Below are positions 8,257-16,726 of a stretch of 64,000 nt of DNA, one piece after another. Source of the stretch: Candidimonas sp. SYP-B2681 (GTDB taxonomy: Bacteria; Pseudomonadota; Gammaproteobacteria; Burkholderiales; Burkholderiaceae_B); contig NZ_RYDV01000002.1 of NCBI RefSeq assembly GCF_003971065.1, forward strand, positions 521,770-585,769, in the 5' to 3' direction. The stretch's first letter is position 1; each line of letters opens with the position of its first letter. Under the pieces are notes generated by a model, which saw nothing but the letters and a program-made list of their open reading frames with translations, was not told the origin of the DNA and ran no database searches. The position numbers and the translations under genes are program-made.

Positions 8257-8279
8257 CCCCGGCCATGGGAAGGCCGGGG
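8257..8279 (-). terminator. Hairpin downstream of gshA
   Basis: CCCCGGCC (8257-8264) and GGCCGGGG (8272-8279) form an 8-bp GC stem with a 7-nt loop, 41 bp after the gshA stop on the minus strand. No T run follows, so termination may be weak or factor-assisted. Confidence 0.5.
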
Positions 8280-8319
8280 TGGGCGCTACATTGCACTTCT
8301 ATGAATTTATTGGGGCCAA

Positions 8320-9885
8320 TCAGGGGCGGCGAAGGGCCGCATGAAAGCGCGCTACATAGCTGGAAAAGTCTTCCGAATCACTATCTTCCAGTCGCTTCTG
8401 GTCGGTGACCGACCTATGGACAATTTGTTTGTACTGTTCCAAGGTGCTTGCGCTTAAGCTTTGTGCACGCAAAGCGTCGCGATGCTGCGAGCTCTGTTTC
8501 AGCGAGTAGTCGTGCAGGCTTAAGCCTTCGTCGCGCATCTGTTGTAGAAGTTGCGCTGAAGGGGTTTGGTCGCTGTCGTGAAGTTTGATGTTTTGTGCTG
8601 ATATCGCCCGGGCGTAATGGTCGCCCCCATGCACGGTATCCAGCAGGTCTGCATAGGGTATCAGGCGCTGAAGTAATTCTTTGCCCCATTCGGCCAACGA
8701 TATCGGTTTGTTCTGCTTCACCAGCACAAGACCCGGTTTGCGCCCTTCCTTGACGACTAAGCCAAAGTTGTCGTGGCTATCGCGGCAATATCCGTTATTA
8801 GGAAACATAGCGCTTTCTTCAACGGCACAGAACAGCAGGAAAGCATCCATGAACCGACTGGTATCTGTGGAAATACCTACGGGGGAAGTGGGATCGATGT
8901 CCAGGCAGCGCACTTCAATATATTGCACACCTCGTTCCGCAAGCGCCGTTGCGGGCCGTTCGCCTCGCCCCGTAGTGCGTTTAGGACGGATGTTGGAATA
9001 AAACTCGTTCTCTATTTGCAGGATGTTCGTGTTGAGTTGTATCCATTCGCCATTGCGGTGAGTGCCAATCTTTTCGTATTCTGGCCACGGGGTGGTGACA
9101 GCGCCGTAAAGGCGGGTCAGGAACGTTTCCAGGTCGTTGTAGCAAAGCTGCAAGTCGGATTGCGCCTTGTTCTGGTACCCCAGGTCGCTCATGCGCAGGC
9201 TGGTGGCGTAAGGCAAGTACAGCGTATCGGCGTCGAATTCATGCAAAGAATGCTCATCAATGCGTTGCATAAAGCTTTTCGACACAGCCGGCGATGCACC
9301 AAACAGGTACATCAGGAGCCACGAATGCCGGGTAAAGTTGCGGATCAGGGCCAAATAGCCTTTAGAACGCTGGTCTTCGGGCGAATTTCCCGTGATGCCG
9401 GTAAGATCCCAGAACGTGTCAGGCAATGAAAAATTATAATGAACGCCGGCAATGCACTGCATGGCTTTTCCATATCGTTCGGCTAGCCCGCGCCGATACA
9501 CATGCTTTAACATGCCGGAATTAGACGTGCCATACCAGGCTACGGGGATATCGGCTTCCGAAGGCAACAGGGCTGGCATGGACTGGTTCCATACTAATTC
9601 ATGCTGCAACTGTTGAGCGACGAATCGGTGTGTTACTTCCAGTTCTTCGTGCAGGCTTTCTATAGAATCGTGCGTGCCTGTAATAAGCTCGAGCAGCGAC
9701 TCGGAATAGTCGGTGGTGATCCTGGAGTTCGTCAAAGCGGAGCCCAACGCCGGCGGATGCGGCGTTTTAGCCAAGGTGCCCTGTTCATCGACGCGCAGCC
9801 CTTCTTTTTCGATACCGCGCAAAATTCCTTTCAGCTCGGGCAGGTTTTGACCGAGCGTAGCAAGGCGTTGGTTAGTTGAAGTCAT
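8320..9885 (-). CDS. gshA: Glutamate-cysteine ligase
   Basis: 521 residues, the size of the gammaproteobacterial-type enzyme (E. coli GshA 518). It catalyses the first step of glutathione synthesis, ATP-dependent joining of glutamate gamma-carboxyl to cysteine, in the cytoplasm. Family marks are ILRGIEKEGLRVDEQG near the N-terminus, TDYSESLLELITG at about residue 58, LRMSDLGYQNKAQ and YIEVRCLDIDP in the ATP/metal-binding core. The chain looks complete. It is transcribed alone, with a hairpin behind it; the next minus-strand gene is the unrelated TetR regulator. gshB is not in the window. Confidence 0.95.
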   Translation of the reverse strand: MTSTNQRLATLGQNLPELKGILRGIEKEGLRVDEQGTLAKTPHPPALGSALTNSRITTDYSESLLELITGTHDSIESLHEELEVTHRFVAQQLQHELVWNQSMPALLPSEADIPVAWYGTSNSGMLKHVYRRGLAERYGKAMQCIAGVHYNFSLPDTFWDLTGITGNSPEDQRSKGYLALIRNFTRHSWLLMYLFGASPAVSKSFMQRIDEHSLHEFDADTLYLPYATSLRMSDLGYQNKAQSDLQLCYNDLETFLTRLYGAVTTPWPEYEKIGTHRNGEWIQLNTNILQIENEFYSNIRPKRTTGRGERPATALAERGVQYIEVRCLDIDPTSPVGISTDTSRFMDAFLLFCAVEESAMFPNNGYCRDSHDNFGLVVKEGRKPGLVLVKQNKPISLAEWGKELLQRLIPYADLLDTVHGGDHYARAISAQNIKLHDSDQTPSAQLLQQMRDEGLSLHDYSLKQSSQHRDALRAQSLSASTLEQYKQIVHRSVTDQKRLEDSDSEDFSSYVARFHAALRRP

Positions 9886-9940
9886 TACAGGGCATCTTTA
9901 GAAGTCTTTATCGCAGCTGATTTTACCTGAGGGGTTGGAG

Positions 9941-10450
9941 TTGACACGTATTGCGCTAATAGTATTGTTATCGGGCCTGCTGCTGGCCTGCACGCCCAGC
10001 TATAACTGGAGGGAGATCTCGGTGGCTGGTGGCGCAGTGCATGCCTTTTTCCCGGATAGGCCTATAACGCAGGAGCGGCCCCTGAATTTTTCTGGTCATG
10101 AGATACGATTTGGGCTTACTACGGCCAGCGTCGACGACGTTGTATTCGCGGTAGCCTATGCTCCGTTGCCCGAAGCTCTGCGGTCAGATCCGGCAAAAGC
10201 GCAAGAGTTTGTTTCGGCTGTAGTGACGTCGCTTTATCGTAATGTCGGTGCCACGGTTCCAGCGAAGCTTCCAGAATCAGGTGAGGCTTTTGCGATTGAC
10301 GGTCGGTCTGGGCAGAGCGATATACGCATGCGCGCCAGGGTATGGCTCACGAGTCATGCGCTGGTAGAGGCGATTGTGACCGCGGATCAGGCAACATTTC
10401 CGCAGGCCGAAGCTGATGAGTTTTTGAGCGGAATACAGGTGGCTCGGTAA
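9941..10450 (+). CDS. Small lipoprotein of unknown function
   Basis: About 170 residues. The N-terminus (LTRIALIVLLSGLLLACTPS) is a lipoprotein signal peptide with lipobox LLAC, so the protein is probably lipid-anchored. The mature part is a compact alpha/beta domain of no family I recognise. The start is a TTG: GAGG at 9929-9932 favours the TTG at 9941 over the one at 9935. It is divergent from gshA with a 55-bp gap. Its last ~100 bases overlap, antisense, the 3' end of the LuxR-type gene at 10347-10649. Confidence 0.7.
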   Translation: MTRIALIVLLSGLLLACTPSYNWREISVAGGAVHAFFPDRPITQERPLNFSGHEIRFGLTTASVDDVVFAVAYAPLPEALRSDPAKAQEFVSAVVTSLYRNVGATVPAKLPESGEAFAIDGRSGQSDIRMRARVWLTSHALVEAIVTADQATFPQAEADEFLSGIQVAR

Positions 10451-10649
10451 GGGCTGGCAGCAAACCCGATTGCAGCGCCGCAGTAATTGCTGCCTGGCGT
10501 CCATGCACGCCTAGCTTGCGGCACGCATTGTGAATATGGAAATTGATTGTTCTTTCGGTAAGCCCAAGAATTACACCCATCTCCCAACTTGTCTTACCAA
10601 ATGCCGCCCAGCGTAGACATGCCAGCTCGCGGCTTGTTAGCGGTTTCAT
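10347..10649 (-). CDS. Solo LuxR-type HTH regulator
   Basis: 100 residues. Almost all of the first 65 form a LuxR/GerE HTH domain: LTSRELACLRWAAFGKTSWE, then ILGLTERTINFHIHNACRKL. The sequence most resembles the DNA-binding half of autoinducer-type LuxR proteins, but there is no ligand or receiver domain. A strong AGGAGG 8 nt before the ATG fixes the start, so this is not just a truncated longer gene read from within. The last ~35 residues (from about LPALTEPP) run antisense over the end of the neighbouring lipoprotein gene and look unstructured. It may act as a stand-alone regulator. Confidence in the HTH is high; confidence that the whole frame is translated is moderate. Confidence 0.68.
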   Translation of the reverse strand: MKPLTSRELACLRWAAFGKTSWEMGVILGLTERTINFHIHNACRKLGVHGRQAAITAALQSGLLPALTEPPVFRSKTHQLRPAEMLPDPRSQSPLPAHDS

Positions 10650-10682
10650 GCGCCGCCCCTCCTATTTGATTCATATATTAAT

Positions 10683-10703
10683 TACATTTTTTCATCAAAT
10701 GTA
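10683..10703. promoter_or_regulatory. Inverted repeat upstream of solo LuxR gene
   Basis: TACATTT and AAATGTA, 7-bp perfect arms with a 7-nt spacer, lie 34 bp upstream of the LuxR-type gene in AT-rich sequence shared with the metX leader side. It may be an operator, possibly autoregulatory. Confidence 0.35.
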
Positions 10704-10802
10704 TCAAGTATTGTCTGGAAGGTAAATGGGGCCGGATAAAAGCGCCCGCGGGCACTGTCTGGATACAGGTCGACATCAGGTGATAAAATCAATATTCGTA
10801 AT

Positions 10803-10856
10803 AGCGCCGATTTGCTTGATCTGCTTGCGGGCGCCTCATAAATCCAGCTAAAGAGG
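10803..10856 (+). ncRNA. SAM-II riboswitch in the metX leader
   Basis: The leader matches the SAM-II (metA element) pattern closely. P1 is GCGCC (10804-10808) with GGCGC (10830-10834). The loop carries GATTT (10809-10813), which can form the pseudoknot with AAATC (10840-10844). The conserved block ATAAAT-N2-AGCTAAA follows and runs straight into the ribosome-binding site AAGAGG (10851-10856), 5 nt before the metX ATG. In this class SAM binding stabilises the pseudoknot and hides the Shine-Dalgarno sequence, lowering translation. The downstream gene for methionine synthesis fits. Confidence 0.88.
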
Positions 10857-10861
10857 TCCTT

Positions 10862-12115
10862 ATGGCCGATACTTCCGTACCTGATACTTCTTCAATTGCC
10901 GCTACAGCTTCATCGCCCGCCCCCACCGTCGCGGTGCCGCCCGGATCTGTCGGAATTGTCAGTCCCCAATTTATATCGTTCAACGAACCCCTTCACCTGA
11001 CCAGCGGCCAGGTGCTGCCTTGTTATGAGTTGGCGGTGGAAACCTATGGCAGCCTGAACGCTGAACGCAGCAATGCCGTGCTGATCTGCCATGCGCTGAA
11101 TGCCTCCCATCATGTGGCCGGCATTTCGGCCACTAATCCGAAAGACATTGGGTGGTGGGACAATATGGTTGGGCCTGGCAAGGCCGTGGATACCGATAGA
11201 TTTTTCGTGATTGGCGTTAATAATATTGGCTCGTGTTTTGGGTCGACGGGGCCAGCCAGCATAAATCCAGAAACCAATGATCGCTGGGCTGCCGCTTTTC
11301 CGATGCTTACGGTGGAAGACTGGGTGCAAGCCCAGGCTCGTCTTGCCGACCATTTCGGAATTCAGAAGCTGGCTGCTGTGATGGGTGGTTCACTTGGCGG
11401 CATGCAGGCCTTGAGCTGGGCCATTACATGCCCCGATCGTATCGGCCATTGCATTGTTATTGCCAGCACACCTCGACTGTCGGCACAAAATATCGGATTC
11501 AACGAGGTCGCGCGGCGTTCCATTATCAGTGATCCGGACTTCCATGGTGGCGATTACTATTGCCACAATGTTGTACCCCGACACGGCTTGTCGGTGGCGC
11601 GCATGGTGGGGCATATAACCTATCTGTCCGACGACGACATGGCCGAGAAGTTTGGCCGCACGCAGCGCTCACCGGCCGATAATGGCGAATTCCATTACGG
11701 CTATGACGTAGAGTTCGAAGTGGAGTCTTACCTGCGCTATCAAGGTGAGAAGTTCTCCACTTACTTCGATGCGAACACCTATTTGTTAATAACGCGGGCA
11801 CTCGATTATTTCGATCCGGCCCGCAATCATGGCGGCGACCTGGACCGCGCCCTGCGCGACGTTAGTGCTGATTTTTTGTTGATTTCATTCAGCACTGACT
11901 GGCGTTTTCCGCCAGCCAGGTCACGTGAAATCGTGCGCTCCTTGCTTAAGAACAAGCGTCCTGTCACTTACGCAGAGATCGACGCACCTCATGGTCATGA
12001 CGCTTTCCTGCTAGACGATGTTCGATATCACGCGGTGGTGCAGGGCTATTACGACCGAATTGCCGCCAAGCTCGGCTTGCCGGAGCGCGGTCAGATCAGG
12101 GGGGTGTTAGCGTGA
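10862..12115 (+). CDS. metX: Homoserine O-acyltransferase (MetX)
   Basis: 417 residues, alpha/beta-hydrolase fold, cytoplasmic. It acylates homoserine with an acetyl or succinyl group from CoA, the first committed step to methionine. The nucleophile is S177 in [10 protein letters not shown]; the Asp lies in FSTDWRFPP and the His in [12 protein letters not shown], completing the triad. The first ~35 residues are a Pro/Ala/Ser-rich extension before the conserved start [10 protein letters not shown]. Several proteobacterial MetX proteins use succinyl-CoA, so acyl choice is not settled here. It is preceded by a SAM-II riboswitch and overlaps metW by 4 bases. Confidence 0.93.
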   Translation: MADTSVPDTSSIAATASSPAPTVAVPPGSVGIVSPQFISFNEPLHLTSGQVLPCYELAVETYGSLNAERSNAVLICHALNASHHVAGISATNPKDIGWWDNMVGPGKAVDTDRFFVIGVNNIGSCFGSTGPASINPETNDRWAAAFPMLTVEDWVQAQARLADHFGIQKLAAVMGGSLGGMQALSWAITCPDRIGHCIVIASTPRLSAQNIGFNEVARRSIISDPDFHGGDYYCHNVVPRHGLSVARMVGHITYLSDDDMAEKFGRTQRSPADNGEFHYGYDVEFEVESYLRYQGEKFSTYFDANTYLLITRALDYFDPARNHGGDLDRALRDVSADFLLISFSTDWRFPPARSREIVRSLLKNKRPVTYAEIDAPHGHDAFLLDDVRYHAVVQGYYDRIAAKLGLPERGQIRGVLA

Positions 12116-12723
12116 GCCGATCCACCGTAGCACCCAAACATGTCCGCGCGGACCTCAAACGCATTGCAAGCTGGATCGAACCCGAAAGCCGGGTTCTGGA
12201 TTTGGGCTGCGGCGACGGAACGTTACTTGCCTATTTGCAGAATAGTAAGAACGTTACTGGGGCGGGGGTAGAACTTAGCGATGAGCTCGTCATCGCTTCG
12301 GTTCGCCGGGGCGTCCAGGTCATACAGCAGAACCTGGAAGAAGGGCTGGCTTTATTTGACGACCAGCAGTTCGACACGGTTGTGCTGTCGCGGACTCTCC
12401 AATCCATGCATCACACAGAGCATATCTTGCGTGAAATGGCGCGGGTGGCGCGATTTGGTATTGTGTCGTTTCCGAACTTTGGCTATTGGCCTCATGGATG
12501 GTCGATTCTTTCAGGACGCATGCCGGTGACGGGTGAGATGCCATATCAGTGGTTTGATACTCCCAATATCCACTTATGCACGCTTAAGGATTTTGAGGAC
12601 CTTGCTCTGGCATTGAGTTTGCGCATCACGCACCTGGCGACATTCAATGGTAATAAAGAAATTAAAATGTTGCCCGGTTGGCGTAGTACTTTGGCCGTTT
12701 ACCGCTTTGAATCACCGTACTAA
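12112..12723 (+). CDS. metW: Methionine biosynthesis protein MetW
   Basis: 203 residues from a GTG that overlaps the metX stop (GTGA), a translational coupling seen widely for metX-metW. The fold is a SAM-dependent methyltransferase: [15 protein letters not shown] is motif I, and [10 protein letters not shown] and [11 protein letters not shown] follow. MetW is known to be associated with MetX and to support methionine synthesis; its exact activity is less certain. Being on the metX transcript, it falls under the SAM-II riboswitch only through coupling to metX. Confidence 0.93.
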   Translation: MSRSTVAPKHVRADLKRIASWIEPESRVLDLGCGDGTLLAYLQNSKNVTGAGVELSDELVIASVRRGVQVIQQNLEEGLALFDDQQFDTVVLSRTLQSMHHTEHILREMARVARFGIVSFPNFGYWPHGWSILSGRMPVTGEMPYQWFDTPNIHLCTLKDFEDLALALSLRITHLATFNGNKEIKMLPGWRSTLAVYRFESPY

Positions 12724-12750
12724 AAAGAAAGAGGCCCGATCATCGCTTCG

Positions 12751-13983
12751 TTGACCCGTGTTTATGCCAGCCCGCGTGTTATCCCCTTATTGGTGCTGGG
12801 CTTTGCAAGCGGGTTGCCGCTGGCGTTGACAGGCGGAACATTACAGGCTTGGGCAACCCTGTCGGGTGTTTCCCTCCAGAATATTGGTTTTCTGACGCTA
12901 ATCGGCACCGCGTACACGCTCAAGTTCCTATGGGCGCCGCTGGTTGATCGCTACGCCCCGCCGGTCCTCGGGCGCCGCCGTAGCTGGATATTTTTCACGC
13001 AATTGCTTCTTGGTGCCGTCATCGCGGCCATGGGTCTGTATTCCCCATCCGATAATCTGATGATATTGGCCCTGCTCGCCGTGATAGTGGCCTTTTTATC
13101 AGCAACGCAGGATATCGCTTTTGACGCCTACAGCACCGACGTGCTACGCAAAGAAGAGCGCGCCGCAGGCGCGGCGGTAAAAGTGCTGGGTTATCGTGTC
13201 GCGATGATTGTGTCGGGAGGATTAGCGCTGGTCCTGGCGGATCGGTGGCTGGGGTGGGGCAATACCTATTTTGTCATGGGCGCTTTGATGGCGCTGTGCG
13301 CGGTCGCCACCGTACTTGCGCCTGAACCCGAGGTCGTCGCACGGGCGCCCAGATCGCTTGCGATCGCAGTGGTCGAACCACTACTGGAGTTCTTCAAGAG
13401 GCCTGGCGCGCTGAGCATATTGTTGCTTATCGTCTTGTACAAGCTCGGCGATGCCTTTGCCGGAGCGCTGTCAACGACGTTCTTGCTGCGCGGTGCTGGA
13501 TTCACTGGTACCGAGGTCGGTGCAGTCAATAAGGTGTTCGGTTTGGCTGCGACGATTATCGGAGCCCTGGCAGGCGGCGCCTTCATGTCTCGCCTTGGTC
13601 TGTACCGATCTTTAATGTTGTTTGGCTTGCTGCAAGCCGTGTCGAACTTCGGATATTGGGTGCTTGCCGTGACGCCGCCCCATGTGTATTCCATGGCCTT
13701 GGTTGTGGGCGTCGAGAACCTCTGCGGCGGCCTGGGTACGGCGGCTTTTGTAGCGTTGCTTATGGCTTTATGCAAGCACGAGTTCTCTGCCACGCAGTTT
13801 GCCTTGTTGTCCGCCCTGTCGGCAGTTGGGCGCACTTATCTGGCTGGACCGCTCACGCCGCCTTTGGTCGAATCCATAGGATGGCCGGGCTTTTTTGTCA
13901 TCACTGTACTCATTGCTGTCCCGGGCTTAATTTTGCTTCGTATGCGGCGTGCCGAGATAGATGGGCTAGAAACAGCGCGCTGA
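12751..13983 (+). CDS. ampG: AmpG-type muropeptide/MFS permease
   Basis: About 410 residues with 12 predicted membrane helices. The opening TRVYASPRVIPLLVLGFASG, then GFASGLPLALTGGTLQAW and KFLWAPLVDRY, are characteristic of AmpG, which imports anhydro-muropeptides from the periplasm for cell-wall recycling. Length matches short AmpG proteins with 12 rather than 14 helices. The start is unclear: the TTG at 12751 is 16 nt from the only good Shine-Dalgarno (GAGG, 12731-12734), whereas an in-frame ATC at 12742 is at the ideal 7 nt. It follows metW by 27 bp and may share its transcript. Confidence 0.82.
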   Translation: MTRVYASPRVIPLLVLGFASGLPLALTGGTLQAWATLSGVSLQNIGFLTLIGTAYTLKFLWAPLVDRYAPPVLGRRRSWIFFTQLLLGAVIAAMGLYSPSDNLMILALLAVIVAFLSATQDIAFDAYSTDVLRKEERAAGAAVKVLGYRVAMIVSGGLALVLADRWLGWGNTYFVMGALMALCAVATVLAPEPEVVARAPRSLAIAVVEPLLEFFKRPGALSILLLIVLYKLGDAFAGALSTTFLLRGAGFTGTEVGAVNKVFGLAATIIGALAGGAFMSRLGLYRSLMLFGLLQAVSNFGYWVLAVTPPHVYSMALVVGVENLCGGLGTAAFVALLMALCKHEFSATQFALLSALSAVGRTYLAGPLTPPLVESIGWPGFFVITVLIAVPGLILLRMRRAEIDGLETAR

Positions 13984-15300
13984 TTATTTGGCGGGTACGA
14001 CACGCCAAATGATGTTCCCAACGTCGTCAGCGACCAGCAAGGCGCCGGTCCTGTCAATGGCCACGCCTACTGGCCGCCCCAGCGCCTCACCGTATTCATT
14101 AAGAAAGCCTGTCAGGATGTCAACGGGGGAACCTGCTGGGCGGCCATTTTCGAACGGCACGAACATGACTTTGTACCCGCTGTGAGGACGTCGGTTCCAG
14201 GAGCCGTGCTGGCCAATGAATGCCCCGTTCCAGAATCGTTTAGGCAGCAGGTCTCCTTCATAGAAGGCCAATCCCAGCGAGGCGGTATGCGCGCCCAAGG
14301 CATAATCGGGGACTCGTGCTTTATCTACCAAATCGAGCCGTTGCGGCTGTACCCTGGTGTCCACATGCCGGCCATAGTAGCTGAAAGGCCAGCCATAAAA
14401 TCCGCCGTCTTCGACGGAAGTCATATAGTCCGGCACCAAATCACTGCCAATTTCGTCGCGTTCGTTGACCGTCGTCCATAGCGCGCCGCTTTGCGGCTGC
14501 CAGGCCAGACCGTTGGGGTTGCGCAGGCCTGTCGCAAAAACACGGGTGTGGCCGGTGACGGGATCGACTTCCAGAATGGCCGCCCGATCAATCTCGTTTT
14601 CCATGCCGTTTTCGGCGACGTTGCTGTTGGACCCAACGGTTACATACAGGCGTGTGCCATCACGGCTGGCTATCACATTTTTGGTCCAATGATGATTGAT
14701 CGTACCGGCTGGCAGGTCTACCACCTTCACGCCCGCTGACGTTATGGTGGTGTCTCCGGTTCGATACGGAAAGCGGAGAAGCACATCGGTATTGGCCACG
14801 TATAAAGCGTCACTGATCAGTGCCATGCCAAAGGGCGAGTTTAGGTCTTGCAAGAAGGCGCTGCGGACCTCTGCGACGCCGTCGCCATCGGCGTCACGCA
14901 GCAAGGTGATGCGATTCGCACTCTTGCCACCTGCACCGGCCTGCTTCATAACTTGTGTGGTTATCCAGTTTTTGATGCCTTTATTGTCGTTCGGCTTAGG
15001 AGGTGCATTGGTCTCTGCGACCAGGACATCGCCGTTAGGCAATACATAGAGCCAACGTGGATGATCAAGTTCCGAAGCAAAGCTTGCTACGGCAAGGCCC
15101 TCGGCGGGCGTTGGCGACGCACCTGGCGGCCATCCTATAGCGGGCGCAATGTTCACCGTAGGCAAGCGCCTGGGGTTGGGCGGCGGCAAGATGGGATGCG
15201 GACCGACACCGGCCTGCTCTGGAAGCTTCGCAATGTCGCCACATGCCGCGAGAAGCAGCCGGGGCAGGGCAGCAAATTGAAAGTGCAGTCGATGGCGCAT
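13984..15300 (-). CDS. Sorbosone dehydrogenase-like beta-propeller lipoprotein
   Basis: 438 residues. The N-terminus ([12 protein letters not shown]) has a lipobox-like LAAC, so the protein is probably anchored in the periplasm. The rest is a six-bladed propeller related to PQQ-dependent glucose and L-sorbosone dehydrogenases: [74 protein letters not shown], and [19 protein letters not shown]. It probably oxidises a sugar or aldose-like substrate, but many relatives have no known substrate. It is convergent with the AmpG-type gene: the two are back to back on opposite strands with no gap, so their terminators must overlap coding sequence. Confidence 0.8.
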   Translation of the reverse strand: MRHRLHFQFAALPRLLLAACGDIAKLPEQAGVGPHPILPPPNPRRLPTVNIAPAIGWPPGASPTPAEGLAVASFASELDHPRWLYVLPNGDVLVAETNAPPKPNDNKGIKNWITTQVMKQAGAGGKSANRITLLRDADGDGVAEVRSAFLQDLNSPFGMALISDALYVANTDVLLRFPYRTGDTTITSAGVKVVDLPAGTINHHWTKNVIASRDGTRLYVTVGSNSNVAENGMENEIDRAAILEVDPVTGHTRVFATGLRNPNGLAWQPQSGALWTTVNERDEIGSDLVPDYMTSVEDGGFYGWPFSYYGRHVDTRVQPQRLDLVDKARVPDYALGAHTASLGLAFYEGDLLPKRFWNGAFIGQHGSWNRRPHSGYKVMFVPFENGRPAGSPVDILTGFLNEYGEALGRPVGVAIDRTGALLVADDVGNIIWRVVPAK

Positions 15301-15451
15301 TCAAGCTCTCCAGTTTGGTTTTGAAGAGTGGCTCTACAGTTGCCCAAGGCTCTTTTCTGGCCCGTACAAATGCATCATACGTCATACTTGTTTGACGCGG
15401 CCCATGCCCCCCGCTATGCTATCAACCTTCTCCACGTCTCTGGGATCGATT

Positions 15452-15646
15452 ATGCATATGTCCGTTGAAAGCACTGTCGGCGCAGCGTTAAGCCTGAAAG
15501 GGATTCATGCCGCCCGAGAACAACAAAACGTGCTTTTGCGCAAAGTCCTTGACTCCCAGGCTCAGGCCATTTCCAGCGTCATGGATTCCATCCCGAAGCT
15601 CTCAGTGTCCGGGCCGGTCGGAACGCGTTTGCACGTAACAGCCTAG
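15452..15646 (+). CDS. YjfB-like putative motility protein
   Basis: 64 residues from the ATG at 15452 (GGGA 6 nt upstream); frames open from 15392 but the added residues look non-coding. The core SVESTVGAALSLKGIHAARE then LLRKVLDSQAQAISSVMDSI matches the short helical YjfB family, often labelled putative motility protein. Function is not established. It stands alone, facing the cupin gene. Confidence 0.65.
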   Translation: MHMSVESTVGAALSLKGIHAAREQQNVLLRKVLDSQAQAISSVMDSIPKLSVSGPVGTRLHVTA

Positions 15647-15696
15647 GTATTTCGATCTCTTTTCCGGCAAGAACGTTGTCCTTCTAAGCGGCTTTA

Positions 15697-15714
15697 CACC
15701 GGGTCTTCCCGGTG
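15697..15714. terminator. GC hairpin between convergent genes
   Basis: CACCGGG and CCCGGTG form a perfect 7-bp stem with a TCTT loop, 51 bp after the YjfB-like gene and just past the end of the cupin gene. No clear T run follows on either strand; it may act as a weak bidirectional terminator. Confidence 0.45.
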
Positions 15715-15729
15715 GCGGCCGCGCCGTCA

Positions 15730-16404
15730 TCAGAATTCGCAAATATTATCGGGCAGCGAAGGTCCGGCTTTCATCCATACTTGGCATCCGCCGGACTCCG
15801 CATGGGCGTTTAAATTCATCCCTGGTGGCAGCCTCAACCACGATAACGGTTCGAAGGTCTCCTGGCCGTCTGTAAACGAACCGGAGACAATCAGAAGCTC
15901 CAGGCCTTCGGGGTTCTCAATTTGGAAAGGACTTTCGGGTGGCCAATATTTAAGAGCAACATGCTCGTGCGTATTGTTGAATAAGCCAATAGAAGTCGCC
16001 TTGTTAACGCCTTTTTGCTGCGCATCATCCTTGCCAGGCAAATATATGACCCGTTCGAGATCGTCCTGTCGGAATTGCCACAGTTTGACGAAGATGACGC
16101 AGCCGGCCTCGGATGCCGGTGTGTGACGAGTCCCGGGCGGATTTCTTACATAAGATCCGGCGGGGTAATCCCCACCTTCGTCTTGGAAGACTCCTTCAAG
16201 CACCATGAACTCTTCGCCACCAGGATGCATGTGCCAGGGAAAGCGACTTTGCGCCGCATATCGCACGATTGAGGTGGCCCGAGCTTTTTCTTCACCGATA
16301 CGAAAAAGCATGCGGCGCTCGACGCCTTTTGCAGGGCTCGCCACCCAGTTCTGACGTCCAGCATGAATCGCGGTTCGAATAGTGAGGTCTGCATTCAAGA
16401 GCAT
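15730..16404 (-). CDS. Bicupin (ChrR-like cupin) protein
   Basis: 224 residues from the ATG at 16404, chosen because AGAGG lies 8 nt upstream; a GTG at 16455 would add 17 residues with a weaker site. Two cupin barrels are visible. The first (about residues 15-110) holds HMHPGGEEFMVLEG, giving His-His-Glu metal ligands, and RHTPASEAG. The second (about 120-215) keeps the fold (PEGLELLIVSGSFTDGQ, SWLRLPPGMNLNAH) but fewer ligands. It resembles the cupin half of ChrR-type anti-sigma factors, with no adjacent sigma factor, so an enzymatic or sensing role is open. Confidence 0.75.
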   Translation of the reverse strand: MLLNADLTIRTAIHAGRQNWVASPAKGVERRMLFRIGEEKARATSIVRYAAQSRFPWHMHPGGEEFMVLEGVFQDEGGDYPAGSYVRNPPGTRHTPASEAGCVIFVKLWQFRQDDLERVIYLPGKDDAQQKGVNKATSIGLFNNTHEHVALKYWPPESPFQIENPEGLELLIVSGSFTDGQETFEPLSWLRLPPGMNLNAHAESGGCQVWMKAGPSLPDNICEF

Positions 16405-16726
16405 AACGATTGCCTCTTGGGGCAAGGCGCCGGTATTTAGAATGGATGTTTGCACATATTACTGCTTTCCATTGTTAGACTTTACTTTCGCCTAGGGCTC
16501 AAGTCCAGTCAGCGGCTTTCGAAATTGCTGCGCGCGATAAATCGGCAATCGACTCGGCGCTGGTGAAATCAGTGTCCGCATCCGTGCGAGCTCACTGAAT
16601 TTTCATGACTTCATTGTGGTAAGCAGCGCCATGGCGCTAGACGAAGTGCGGATCCCAATGTCCGACGGCACGGGCGAGGTTATCGCGGTGTGCTCGACCT
16701 CTGACGGACACACGTCGTGATGACCC
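16405..16726. other. Intergenic region without a recognised gene
   Basis: 322 bases between the bicupin start and the end of the acyltransferase gene. It should hold the bicupin promoter. The only notable frame is a plus-strand reading of about 29 codons from an ATG near 16631, with no recognised product and no clear ribosome-binding site. No RNA gene or strong repeat was seen. Confidence 0.5.

Noticed and set aside
16631..16720. Small plus-strand frame of about 29 codons
   Set aside because: No ribosome-binding site, homologue or codon pattern supports it.
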